Source: a virus. From it: 33,570 nt of DNA. This document shows, piece by piece, positions 5,311 to 12,187 of this stretch. Within the stretch, counting starts at the first letter, position 1. Every line of letters begins with the position of its first letter. The stretch covers positions 1 through 33,570 of IMG/VR virus record IMGVR_UViG_3300045993_000458. One strand, written 5' to 3'. Position numbers and translations under genes: made by a program. Below the pieces are notes generated by a model that had not been told where the DNA came from, ran no database searches, and saw only the letters and a list, made by a program, of their open reading frames with translations.

Positions 5311-6070
5311 AACTTATTTTGCTGAGAACCGGATTAACAACTCCGGTTTGAAGCTGATAGCCAGGACTCCTGCGCATTTTAAATATAACCTGGAGCATCC
5401 AGAAGATCGCAAGCCAACTCCTCAGATGATGTTGGGAACAGCGGTTCATTGCGCGGTGTTGGAACCTGCAACCTTCAATGATCGGTATGCTGTTGCGCCT
5501 GCCTGTGACAAGCGCACCAAAGAAGGCAAAGCTATCTGGGCCGATCTTGAAGCCAGCAACAAACTGATTCTATCCTCTAGTGACTTTGAAGCGGTTCAAG
5601 GCATGAGCCAGTCAGTCTTAAACCACGAAACAGCCAGCAAGTTGTTAGCGGCGGGTGATCCCGAAGTGTCCGTATTCACCGACATTGAAGGAATACCGGC
5701 AAAGGCACGGCTGGACTGGTACAGAAACGGTATAATCCTCGATCTGAAAACCACGACTGCGGCTGATCCAGAATCTTTCTCGAAGTCGTGCGCCAACTTT
5801 TCTTATGCTATACAAGCAAGTTTTTATATGGATGTTTGTGCCGCTGCTGGAATTGAAGCGCACACTTTTATTTTTGTTTGTGTAGAAAGTACCGCGCCTT
5901 TTTCCGTTGCAATATATGAGCTTGATGACATATCACTTGACTGGGGCCGAGATCACTACCGATCCTCCCTTAACAAATATCGTGAATGTATGGCCTTAAA
6001 TGAATTTCCGGGATTCCCAAACGAGATACAAACAATCTCATTACCTGCATGGACGCTAAAAAACTATTAA
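5276..6070 (+). CDS. RecE-like PD-(D/E)XK exonuclease
   Basis: A 264-residue protein of the RecE/exonuclease VIII-like phage family (DUF3799 type). GTAVHCAVLEP with His58 comes first, then Glu130 in DPEVSVF, Asp147 in ARLDW and the core Asp156-x-Lys158 in IILDLKTTT, then YAIQASFYMD with Gln180 and Tyr184. These form the PD-(D/E)XK metal site that degrades one strand of double-stranded ends 5' to 3', leaving 3' tails for an annealing protein. The next gene fits that partner. The length equals that of stand-alone phage RecE nuclease domains. The start at 5276 lies inside the preceding small membrane gene. Confidence 0.85.
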   Translation: MENGIYKNLAAETYFAENRINNSGLKLIARTPAHFKYNLEHPEDRKPTPQMMLGTAVHCAVLEPATFNDRYAVAPACDKRTKEGKAIWADLEASNKLILSSSDFEAVQGMSQSVLNHETASKLLAAGDPEVSVFTDIEGIPAKARLDWYRNGIILDLKTTTAADPESFSKSCANFSYAIQASFYMDVCAAAGIEAHTFIFVCVESTAPFSVAIYELDDISLDWGRDHYRSSLNKYRECMALNEFPGFPNEIQTISLPAWTLKNY

Positions 6071-6086
6071 ACAAAGGTAACTAAAA

Positions 6087-7262
6087 ATGAACGCTCTAAA
6101 CCCGTTTACACAACAACCAACTAAACAGCTTTCTGCTTTAGCGAATACAGATCAAAGCAGGAGTATCGCAGAGGTTCAAGCGGCAATGATAGTAGCTCGG
6201 TCTAATCCGCGTAACCAAGTTGAAGCTATGGATCGCATATTAAACGCCTGTACTCGCCCTAGTTTGGCTGCTACTGCGGTTTATTCCTATTCCCGTGGCG
6301 GTACTGACATAACCGGCCCGACTATACGCTTGGCTGAAACAATAGCCGGTGCTTGGGGAAACATCCAGTATGGCGTAAGGGAAATATCACAAGATGAAAG
6401 CTCTAGCACAGTGCAGTCCTATTGTTGGGACGTTGAATCAAATGTCAGACGCGAAGTAACTTTCCAAGTTAGCCACTATCGACAAGCAAAAGGTACAAAA
6501 AAGCTGCTTACTGATCCTAGAGACATATATGAGCAAACTGCCAATCAGGGCGCACGTAGATTGAGAGCTTGCATACTCGCCGTTATCCCCGGCGATGTTG
6601 TAGAGGCCGCCATTAGCCAAATTGAGACCACACTTCACGCCACTGCCGATGTCTCGCCCGAAGGCGTTAAAAAACTGGTGGATGCCTTCGCCGCGATAGG
6701 TGTAACAAAGGAACAACTGGAAGCCCGAATACAGCGACGGGTTGATAGCATACAGCCGGCTCAGGTCGTAGCGATCCGCAAGATTTATGTGTCAATAAAA
6801 GATGGTTTATCGACAAAAGACGAATGGTTCGACGAGATTAAACCAAAAACAAAGACGGTTGACGATCTACTGAACCCGCCAAAAGTAGTCGACATTAATA
6901 CCGGAGAGGTTTTTGAACCAAAGGACGCGCTTGCTCCTGAATTTAAAGTAGATCGTTATACACTCGGCAAGATATTGGCATTAATCTCTGAAGCCAAAAC
7001 CCAGGCCGAGCTGGACGAACTGAATCCGGTTATTGAAACGCTGGACAAAAATTCTGCGGATAAAGCTAAAACGGCACATGTAAAACGGGCTTCAGTTCTA
7101 GCGAAAGCAACAACAATTGCTGATGAACGTGATCTAACTTCCAAAATTGAAGCCTGCCCAGATAAACAAAGCTTGGTTGATCTGATAGAATCACTTTCAG
7201 ATTATGAGCAAGCCAAGTATCGTGGTCTACTTGACGAGCGGCTGGACTTCTTGAGGGACTAA
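6087..7262 (+). CDS. Probable phage single-strand annealing/recombination protein
   Basis: A 391-residue protein with an AGGTAAC ribosome site. Residues 30-175 are the recognisable part: NPRNQVEAMDRILNACTRP, YSYSRGGTDITGPTIRLAE, WGNIQYGVREI, then LLTDPRDIYEQTANQGARRLR and IPGDVVEAA. I know this pattern from phage early operons but not a firm family name. Position directly after a RecE-type nuclease suggests the annealing partner (RecT/Erf/Rad52-like role) that coats 3' tails and pairs them. The C-terminal third is charged and helical and may bind partners. Its stop overlaps the next start (TAATG). The role is inferred from context; the gene itself is certain. Confidence 0.7.
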   Translation: MNALNPFTQQPTKQLSALANTDQSRSIAEVQAAMIVARSNPRNQVEAMDRILNACTRPSLAATAVYSYSRGGTDITGPTIRLAETIAGAWGNIQYGVREISQDESSSTVQSYCWDVESNVRREVTFQVSHYRQAKGTKKLLTDPRDIYEQTANQGARRLRACILAVIPGDVVEAAISQIETTLHATADVSPEGVKKLVDAFAAIGVTKEQLEARIQRRVDSIQPAQVVAIRKIYVSIKDGLSTKDEWFDEIKPKTKTVDDLLNPPKVVDINTGEVFEPKDALAPEFKVDRYTLGKILALISEAKTQAELDELNPVIETLDKNSADKAKTAHVKRASVLAKATTIADERDLTSKIEACPDKQSLVDLIESLSDYEQAKYRGLLDERLDFLRD

Positions 7263-7774
7263 TGCAAAAAAGAACATGTGGAACCTGTACGTTGTGCTGC
7301 AAACTGCTCCCGGTTGTTGAATTATCCAAAATAGCCGGGCAAATCTGCAAGCATCAACGCCATTTCAAGGGCTGTGCTATCTATGCCAAGCGCCCACCAT
7401 CATGCCGTACTTGGTCATGTGCGTGGCTTGAAGATACCGACATGGATGATAACTTTAAGCGTCCTGAAATTTCCCATTACGTTATTGATCCCTGCCCTGA
7501 CTATGTGACGGTTTTCGATCACGTCACCCAGGAAACAACAAAAATTCCTTCGCTACAAATCTGGATTGATCCAAAATATCCTGACGCGCATAAAGACAAA
7601 GCCCTTCGTGACTATCTGATGGAAAATAACCTGATAGGCACGGTACGGTTTAATTCCAGTAAGGCATTTAACCTGATACCACCAACAATGATGAAGAATA
7701 GGGAATGGATGGAAGTATCAGGCAAAGTTGAAGCCGAACATACGCCCAAAGAAATAGCTGAATTTTTTAAATAA
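7262..7774 (+). CDS. YkgJ-like cysteine-cluster protein
   Basis: A 170-residue protein whose first 55 residues hold CxxCxxCC (Cys6, 9, 12, 13), then Cys29, Cys38 and the RPPSCRTWSCAW segment (Cys48, Cys53). This is the pattern of the YkgJ/CxxCxxCC family, thought to bind zinc or an iron-sulfur cluster. The rest (PDYVTVFDHVTQETTKIP, IWIDPKYPDAHKDKALRDYL) appears to be a small alpha/beta part. It is translationally coupled to the annealing protein gene, so it may act in the same DNA process, but its reaction is unknown. Confidence 0.7.
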   Translation: MQKRTCGTCTLCCKLLPVVELSKIAGQICKHQRHFKGCAIYAKRPPSCRTWSCAWLEDTDMDDNFKRPEISHYVIDPCPDYVTVFDHVTQETTKIPSLQIWIDPKYPDAHKDKALRDYLMENNLIGTVRFNSSKAFNLIPPTMMKNREWMEVSGKVEAEHTPKEIAEFFK

Positions 7775-7838
7775 ATCCCGGCTGGAAACTATTAAAATCC
7801 GCCGGGAAGTGCCACAAGAGCAGTTGGTTTTTTGTGAC

Positions 7839-7868
7839 AGTGCTATTTTATCCTAAAAATAGACTTTC
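7839..7868 (+). repeat. AGTGCTAT...TAGACTTTC element, copy 1
   Basis: This element (AGTGCTATTTTATCCT, then AAAAATAGACTTTC) recurs in similar form at 8047-8078, 208 nt away. Both are non-coding, and the best conserved parts are at the two ends. The form suggests a protein-binding or promoter element. Confidence 0.6.
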
Positions 7869-7974
7869 TAACAGCAAAAATACGCCAACTTTTCAGGCTT
7901 TCAAGCCTGTGCCAATTCTGGAAATAACCCTCTAAAACCCGCTAAATCATTGATTTTCTAGCGTCTTTTGTGGT

Positions 7975-8020
7975 GCGTTTTCTATCTTGCAATCCGCAAC
8001 GGAAAGCAAGGTAGAAACGC
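7975..8020 (+). other. Large 46-nt imperfect hairpin
   Basis: GCGTTTTCTATCTTGC (7975-7990) pairs with GCAAGGTAGAAACGC (8006-8020) over about 15 pairs with one G-U and one bulge. The loop itself contains CCG-CAA-CGG, extending the stem. No T-run follows on either strand, so it is not a simple terminator. It could be an RNA structure or a DNA site such as an operator or attachment core. Confidence 0.6.
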
Positions 8021-8046
8021 TTATAGCCTATACACTCCCTGATTTT

Positions 8047-8078
8047 AGTGCTATCCTACCTTTCAAATATAGACTTTC
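8047..8078 (+). repeat. AGTGCTAT...TAGACTTTC element, copy 2
   Basis: AGTGCTATCCTACCTTTC followed by AAATATAGACTTTC, the partner of 7839-7868. It ends about 24 nt before the start of the gene at 8102, a place that fits a promoter or operator for the integrase cluster. Confidence 0.6.
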
Positions 8079-8101
8079 ATATAAAAAAACAAGATAGAAA
8101 A

Positions 8102-8344
8102 ATGGACAAAAATATCTCTCAACTCCTGTTTGAGCAACTAAAACATATCCGAAAAACTGTTGATAGAATAGCCGCTGACGTGCAAGATTTAAAAACCCGT
8201 ATGACAATATTGGAATATTCCATGACATCCGTAAAATACGAAGTAGCTGCTTGTAGCGAAACAGATGCACGGCAACAAAGCGCACTGGATAGAATAAATA
8301 ACCGTCTTGATCGCATAGAGCGTCGATTGGAGTTGCAGGAATGA
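8102..8344 (+). CDS. Small coiled-coil phage protein
   Basis: An 80-residue protein; the ATG at 8102 is chosen because the upstream frame to 8048 encodes an unrelated stretch over a repeated non-coding element. The sequence is nearly all helix with heptads (IRKTVDRIAADVQDLKTRM, then SALDRINNRLDRIERRLEL), so it should form a coiled-coil oligomer. Similar small coiled-coil proteins are frequent in phage early regions and have no known function. Its TGA overlaps the next ATG (ATGA). Confidence 0.65.
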   Translation: MDKNISQLLFEQLKHIRKTVDRIAADVQDLKTRMTILEYSMTSVKYEVAACSETDARQQSALDRINNRLDRIERRLELQE

Positions 8345-8559
8345 ATAGACAAGAACATTTAGAGTGGTGCAAAAAAAGAGCGTTGGAATATAGCGATAAT
8401 GGGGATTATACAAATGCTTATGCGTCAATGGTATCTGACTTAAACAAACATGAAGAATTAAAAAATCATGCGGGTATTCAATTGGGGATGATGCTTTTAA
8501 TGTCAAACCATCTATCAACAAAGGTTGAAATTGAAAGATTTATTAATGGATTCAATTAA
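8341..8559 (+). CDS. Conserved small phage protein
   Basis: A 72-residue protein with the pattern NRQEHLEWCKKRALEY, ASMVSDLNKHEEL, GIQLGMMLLMSNHLST and a final FINGFN. I recognise this as a type common in phages of Gram-negative bacteria, annotated only as hypothetical. It is all-helical. It overlaps both neighbours by a few bases (ATGA upstream, TAATG downstream), so it is co-translated with the coiled-coil protein and the recombinase. Confidence 0.7.
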   Translation: MNRQEHLEWCKKRALEYSDNGDYTNAYASMVSDLNKHEELKNHAGIQLGMMLLMSNHLSTKVEIERFINGFN

Positions 8560-9110
8560 TGAGTACCGTCGAAGCCTGCACAAAAACAGAGATAGACATG
8601 GTTTCTAATCTGTTAACAAAATTCTACCCGCCCATATATGCCGATATATGGAAGGTAGGGGTCAATCTATCCCTGCGCATTGGTGACTTGTTGGCAATTA
8701 AGAATCAGGATTTAAACCTTTCCAAGCGGTCACTTAAACTGATTGACCAGAAAACCAATCGGCCAAATGAGGTGCGCTTAAACAAGCCTGCGCTTGAAGT
8801 CATCAAAAAACGGCAAAAACAATACCCTGACGATGTTTGGCTATTTCAATGTCACAGTAACCGGAACAGTATCGACCCTATATCACGCATTACTGTAGGC
8901 GCTGCTTTTAAAGAAATTGGGGGTAAGCTTGGTTTAACCATCAATACCCACTCTATGCGTAAATCACGAGGAAAAGCGATGTACGACGCTGGGATTCCGG
9001 TGCATACAATATCAAAAGTTCTAAATCACACGAGCGCTACACATACGATTGCGTATTTGGGTATTACAAAAGAAGCAGTTTTGAAAACCTATGACGACTT
9101 CGAACTATGA
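8559..9110 (+). CDS. Catalytic-domain-only tyrosine recombinase
   Basis: A 183-residue protein with the complete tyrosine recombinase centre: Arg40 (SLRIGDLL), Lys65 (DQKTNRP), His131-x-x-Arg134 (HSMRKSRG), His157 (LNHTSATHT) and nucleophile Tyr166 (AYLGI). It should cut and rejoin DNA strands through a 3'-phosphotyrosine, for example in phage integration. The arm-binding and most of the core-binding domain are missing, so it is short even beside FimB/FimE (about 200 residues). It is coupled on both sides in an early operon, without an adjacent excisionase or attachment site that I can see. Integration, dimer resolution or DNA inversion are all possible. Confidence 0.85.
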   Translation: MSTVEACTKTEIDMVSNLLTKFYPPIYADIWKVGVNLSLRIGDLLAIKNQDLNLSKRSLKLIDQKTNRPNEVRLNKPALEVIKKRQKQYPDDVWLFQCHSNRNSIDPISRITVGAAFKEIGGKLGLTINTHSMRKSRGKAMYDAGIPVHTISKVLNHTSATHTIAYLGITKEAVLKTYDDFEL

Positions 9111-9541
9111 GTCACTACGCTGACCGCTTTAAAGCCTATGAGAACGTCGAGAACCTGGGCGGCAAAGCCTGGGAACATGCGGTTATCTGCGATTTATTAG
9201 AAGCTAACCCAATAATAAAAGACTGCACGCCTCATTGTACCCACTATCAACAACTGCTAGAAATGCTGATCAAGCACGCGCTGGAAACAAAAAGTGCAAT
9301 AGGCGCTTATAGAAAGACACACCATTTAACACAATTGCTTGCCGACTTGATAACTTATAGTGAATTTAAAACTGATCTGGAAAGGTACTATATAGCCTTA
9401 TCGACCATTACGATGTGCGCCATGGAATATAGGTACGATTTCCAGTTACAGTGTCACGCCTATTGGCAGGCTGTAGCTATATCTGATGGCTTGATTGATG
9501 AATTGCTGGCGTTTGTTAAAGGATGCACGGACTCGCCCTAA
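9107..9541 (+). CDS. Hypothetical protein after the recombinase
   Basis: A 144-residue protein whose ATG overlaps the recombinase stop (ATGA). It is rich in His, Cys, Tyr and helix formers (HCTHYQQLLEMLIKHALETK, AIGAYRKTHHLTQLLADL, LSTITMCAMEYRYDF). I do not recognise a family and see no catalytic pattern. Its coupling to the recombinase suggests a partner or regulator, but this is only position. The last codons form one arm of the operon terminator. Confidence 0.6.
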   Translation: MSHYADRFKAYENVENLGGKAWEHAVICDLLEANPIIKDCTPHCTHYQQLLEMLIKHALETKSAIGAYRKTHHLTQLLADLITYSEFKTDLERYYIALSTITMCAMEYRYDFQLQCHAYWQAVAISDGLIDELLAFVKGCTDSP

Positions 9542-9587
9542 AAGAAGCTAAAATGGTGCAGATCATTTTTGTCCGTGCAAATTTTTT
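9524..9587 (+). terminator. Terminator ending the early operon
   Basis: TGCACGGAC (9524-9532, across the end of the gene) pairs perfectly with GTCCGTGCA (9571-9579), followed by AA and six T. The 38-nt loop is long, so strength is uncertain, but it is correctly placed after the last early gene and before the leftward TnpB unit. Confidence 0.6.
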
Positions 9588-9699
9588 AGCGACTAGGAAT
9601 GGGTTGGTTCTACTATATCTGCGGTCAATCTCCATTAAAATATGGGTTAAATGAGGGTTGTTTTCTTCGTGGTGCATTTTTGTTTTCCTTTATTTTGGC

Positions 9700-9829
9700 A
9701 AACAAATCAGTATAATAACTGAGCCTGATAGCTATTGGAATCCACTTTCAAACTGACCGCCTCGCTCCAGGCGAAAGCTATCAGTTAAATTGGTACGAGT
9801 TTCACAGCTATCCTGATACAAGAAACAGC
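9700..9829 (-). ncRNA. Right end of the TnpB element, likely omega RNA scaffold
   Basis: Directly after the tnpB stop, read leftward, lies a structured non-coding stretch. CTGATAGCT (plus-strand 9776-9784) pairs over nine bases with AGCTATCAG (9725-9733), enclosing a GC hairpin CGCCT/AGGCG (9758-9762 with 9769-9773). A third GATAGCT copy lies just after the stop codon and allows alternative pairing. An imperfect palindrome CAGTTATTATACTG (plus 9709-9722) follows and may mark the element end. Known TnpB proteins use an RNA from the gene's 3' end and right end as guide scaffold, with the guide beginning just past the end. The exact end and guide cannot be fixed here. Confidence 0.6.
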
Positions 9830-10966
9830 TCACGCCGCCACCTTCTCAGGTTGATATATAGCTCCACTCAGTTGCCGTTCCCCGGCAGCCTTAATATTAA
9901 TCGCGGCGTTTAAGTCACGATCAATTACTAAACCACATTCGCACTCGTAAATACGTTGCGACAATTTCATTATGCGGACATTACCGCATGAGCTGCAAGT
10001 CTTGGTACTCGGAAACCAGCGGCTAATCTTAACCACTTCCTTTCCATACCATTGCGCTTTGTATTCAATCTGCCTGTTTAACTCGAATATCCCCACATCA
10101 GATACCGCTTTTGATAACTTGCGGTTCTTTAACATGCCGTAAACATTCAAATCTTCAACACAGATCACATCGTTTTCACGCACAAGCTTGGTTGTCACTT
10201 TGTGCAAAAAATCTTTTCTACTGTTCGCGATCTTCTCGTGAATCCTCGCTACGACAATCCGTTGCTTCTTCCATCCGTTACTACCTTTCTTTTTCTTGCT
10301 TAATATGCGCCCTGCTTTCTTCAATTTACGCTGATATTTGTACGTAAACTTTGGCGCACCCGATCTGTCATCTTCACTGGTTACAATCACTTCCTTTATG
10401 CCGACATCAATACCCACGACTTTTCCGGTTAGCGGCATTAATCCTTGTTCAACCTCGCACATAAATCCGACAAAATACTTGCCACTGGCTGTCTTACTCA
10501 CTGTCACCATCTTCGGTATGCCGCCGGGTACTTGTGACCACTTAACTTTTAGCTCACCAAGTTTTGGCAATTTAATCAGTTCACCTGCCCGGTAATTATT
10601 CAGAACATACCTTTGGTATAACTGATACCTGATACTTTGCGCGTGGCTCTTTTTCTTAAACTTTGGAAACTTTGCCCGGCCTTTGAAAAAGTTATCGAAT
10701 GCCTTATCCTGATCAATAAGTTTTTGGTTCAACACAGTTGATGTCGCATCGCATAACCACGGATAATCTATCTTCTTATACTGGGAAATATTTTTAGCTA
10801 TATCATACTTAGAAGACAGGCTAACACCCCAGTTTTTGTAAGCATAATCACGCTCAAGCAATGCACGATTCCAAACCCAACGCGCACAACCGAACTCAAT
10901 AGCCAGTTGCGCAACTTGTTCTGGTTCTGGATACAGCCTAAATTTATATGCTTTCATGATTTTCAT
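9830..10966 (-). CDS. tnpB: TnpB RNA-guided nuclease (IS605/IS1341 type)
   Basis: A 378-residue protein from ATG 10966 (an ATG at 10957 is the alternative); an upstream extension is hydrophobic and unlike TnpB. It starts MKIMKAYKFRLYPEPEQ, as usual. RuvC motifs are complete: Asp187 in VVGIDVGIKEV, Glu271 in ICVEDLNV, and the final Asp in VIDRDLNAAINI (residues 347-358). The zinc finger has Cys324/327 and Cys342/344. Such proteins cut DNA next to a short motif under guidance of omega RNA and help the transposon persist. No TnpA is nearby, so the element is of the TnpB-only type. With all catalytic acids present it is not a dead repressor-type derivative. Its -10 box lies seven bases before the ATG, suggesting a leaderless message. 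Confidence 0.95.
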   Translation of the reverse strand: MKIMKAYKFRLYPEPEQVAQLAIEFGCARWVWNRALLERDYAYKNWGVSLSSKYDIAKNISQYKKIDYPWLCDATSTVLNQKLIDQDKAFDNFFKGRAKFPKFKKKSHAQSIRYQLYQRYVLNNYRAGELIKLPKLGELKVKWSQVPGGIPKMVTVSKTASGKYFVGFMCEVEQGLMPLTGKVVGIDVGIKEVIVTSEDDRSGAPKFTYKYQRKLKKAGRILSKKKKGSNGWKKQRIVVARIHEKIANSRKDFLHKVTTKLVRENDVICVEDLNVYGMLKNRKLSKAVSDVGIFELNRQIEYKAQWYGKEVVKISRWFPSTKTCSSCGNVRIMKLSQRIYECECGLVIDRDLNAAINIKAAGERQLSGAIYQPEKVAA

Positions 10967-10980
10967 GTATAATATTATAC
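10967..10980. promoter_or_regulatory. Perfect 14-nt palindrome with two opposed -10 boxes
   Basis: GTATAATATTATAC is its own reverse complement and contains TATAAT on both strands. Leftward, TTGCAC lies 15 nt upstream of the -10, giving a fair promoter for tnpB. Rightward, transcription would start near 10980 before the RHH-like gene. The same half-site GTATAAT occurs inverted in the other RHH promoter at 3185-3204. It could be an operator, an element-end hairpin, or both. Confidence 0.6.
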
Positions 10981-11010
10981 ACAATAAATAAATATGTGCA
11001 AGGTTATACA

Positions 11011-11166
11011 ATGTCCACTTCAAATAATAACTACGTGTCAGCCCGAATAAAGAAAGACACCTACAAAAACCTTAAACAATTAGCGCTTGATTTAAATATT
11101 CCACTTACCCAGGTATTTGATTTCCTATACAATCAATATCAAAATACGTTAAAGGTTAATAAATGA
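11011..11166 (+). CDS. Small ribbon-helix-helix-like protein divergent from tnpB
   Basis: A 51-residue protein starting MSTSNNNYVSARIKKDTYKN with an AAGG ribosome site seven bases before its ATG. The sequence reads as a short strand (YVSARI), a helix (KKDTYKNLKQLALDLN), a turn (IPL) and a second helix (TQVFDFLYNQYQN), the ribbon-helix-helix order. It probably binds DNA as a dimer; the palindrome 31 nt before its start is the natural site, which would link it to tnpB expression. Its TGA overlaps the next ATG. It could be a phage gene beside the element or part of the element. Confidence 0.6.
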   Translation: MSTSNNNYVSARIKKDTYKNLKQLALDLNIPLTQVFDFLYNQYQNTLKVNK

Positions 11167-11525
11167 CCCTCTTACTCTTTATCCTACTCGCGCAAGGCTT
11201 CGGCATATTCGGCCATTGGATGACCAGATGGGCGCAAGGACGGACGACCAGCTCTTTTAAAGATTATATGCTGGGAATGAAAGCCCAAACGGCTGAATCC
11301 ATTTTTGCCAGTTTAACGTCAGCCTTTACCATTTACGCATCAATACCGGAAGGATTGACTGGCAAGCCTTTAATTCTGGTACTGGTAGGCGCATATACGG
11401 CTGGTTATGCCTTCGATAGCAAGTTTAATAGGGATATTGGAGACTGGGTGCCAGAAAGCGTTAGGGAGATTAGGGATTACCCGTTAAAAGTACCGGATAA
11501 CGAAGACCTGTTCATTGACCAATGA
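11163..11525 (+). CDS. Membrane protein of unknown function
   Basis: A 120-residue protein with an AAAGG ribosome site. It has an N-terminal membrane segment (TLLLFILLAQGFGIFGHWM), a basic loop, and one or two further hydrophobic segments (ESIFASLTSAFTIYASI and LILVLVGAYTAGYAF), ending in an acidic soluble tail (WVPESVREIRDYPLKVPDNED). It could be a holin-like protein, but a better LydA-type holin lies in the late operon. It overlaps both the RHH-like gene and the following gene by 4 nt (ATGA), so the three are one unit. It may be an early membrane or exclusion protein. Confidence 0.6.
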   Translation: MTLLLFILLAQGFGIFGHWMTRWAQGRTTSSFKDYMLGMKAQTAESIFASLTSAFTIYASIPEGLTGKPLILVLVGAYTAGYAFDSKFNRDIGDWVPESVREIRDYPLKVPDNEDLFIDQ

Positions 11526-11704
11526 GCGCTATCAAGCCTGAAAGTTGGGATAAGCGCAGACAAAGCTATGCTAAGGCCGAGGAAGATGATGTTTATAACA
11601 TTAAGAAAAAAGGCCAAAAGCCGTTTGAGTATGGCGGTCGAATGAAAATGCACGTGCTATTTTGCCAGCCTGCACTTTTAAATAGAGGCTTAAAATATGA
11701 TTAG
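11522..11704 (+). CDS. Hypothetical small protein
   Basis: A 60-residue, mostly charged protein (AIKPESWDKRRQSYAKAEED, then NIKKKGQKPFEYGG) coupled by ATGA overlap to the membrane protein gene. It has a hydrophobic, cysteine-containing tail. No family is recognised. It is the last gene of the rightward RHH-membrane operon and is followed by a terminator. Confidence 0.5.
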   Translation: MSAIKPESWDKRRQSYAKAEEDDVYNIKKKGQKPFEYGGRMKMHVLFCQPALLNRGLKYD

Positions 11705-11760
11705 CCTGAAACTGAGCAATCGACTTCAGCTTTCAAGATTTTAACTTAATAAACACTAAA

Positions 11761-11801
11761 GAAAAGCCCGGTTGAGAGCAATCTTTTCCGGGTTTTTTTT
11801 T
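11761..11801. terminator. Bidirectional terminator between early and late operons
   Basis: CCCGG (11767-11771) pairs with CCGGG (11788-11792), followed rightward by nine T; GAAAAG/CTTTTC (11761-11766 with 11783-11788) is an alternative stem. Read leftward the stem is followed by CTTTTC. It therefore stops the rightward operon ending at 11704 and probably also the leftward late operon whose last gene starts at 12148. Confidence 0.75.
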
Positions 11802-11821
11802 GTGACGAAAAACATGCACGG

Positions 11822-12148
11822 CTAGTCTTTACCGCTTGCATCAATGAGCCGTTTCTCAATAATATGTTCCACCAGAAACAAAAAGCGTGTCGCCATGTGA
11901 CCGCCAATTCCCGCACAGGCCGCACTAACGCCCATTGGTTGCCCCATTGAATCCGTCAGCATGAACAACCCGACACCGACAAATCCGCTGGTGAACAACT
12001 CGCCAAACAGCTCAAAGATTTTAAAATGGCCTTCCTTAACGGTTTTACTTTGCCCTAGCCAATTGATCAAGCCGCCGCTTAACGCCATCGACAACGCTAT
12101 AATCCAAGTGACCATCGGCCAGGTTGTAGGGTCTGAAGTAGGTTGCAT
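11822..12148 (-). CDS. LydA-type phage holin (superfamily III)
   Basis: A 108-residue protein with three membrane segments: MVTWIIALSMALSGGLINWL (about 12-31), FTSGFVGVGLFMLTDSMG (about 52-70) and PMGVSAACAGIGGHMATRFLF (about 71-92), followed by a charged tail. The order GLINWLGQ, FELFGELFTSGFVGV and AGIGGHMATR is that of LydA/phage holin 3_3 proteins. These form inner-membrane holes at the end of infection and release endolysin. It is the last gene of the late operon. No typical endolysin lies next to it; wall digestion may depend on another gene outside the window. Confidence 0.85.
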   Translation of the reverse strand: MQPTSDPTTWPMVTWIIALSMALSGGLINWLGQSKTVKEGHFKIFELFGELFTSGFVGVGLFMLTDSMGQPMGVSAACAGIGGHMATRFLFLVEHIIEKRLIDASGKD

Positions 12149-12187
12149 GATGTTTCCGTCTTTCCAATCTCTCAGGCGTAATAGCGC

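Larger units (their letters stand above)
7775..8101. other. Non-coding region with repeated element and large hairpin
   Basis: No gene is seen in these 327 bases. An inverted repeat CCCGGC/GCCGGG follows the stop of the cysteine-cluster gene, with T6 about 20 nt later. Two related ~31-nt elements lie at 7839-7868 and 8047-8078 (AGTGCTAT, TA-C, AATAGACTTTC). Between them are a perfect CAGGCTT/AAGCCTG hairpin near 7893-7909 and a long hairpin at 7975-8020. The stretch separates the recombination genes from the integrase cluster and probably holds control sites, or possibly the attachment site. Confidence 0.55.
9700..10985 (-). mobile_element. IS605/IS1341-type TnpB-only element (ends approximate)
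   Basis: The unit comprises tnpB plus a structured right end. Both ends carry a palindrome with the shared core ATTATAC: GTATAATATTATAC before tnpB (10967-10980) and CAGTTATTATACTG after it. IS200/IS605 elements have subterminal hairpins recognised by TnpA, so these may be the end hairpins. No target duplication is expected for this family. The left limit could lie anywhere in 10981-11010, as the next gene begins at 11011. Confidence 0.55.

Noticed and set aside
10967-11023. N-terminal extension of TnpB
   Set aside because: The added residues are hydrophobic and lie across the divergent promoter and palindrome; TnpB proteins start at the MKAYKFRLYP part.
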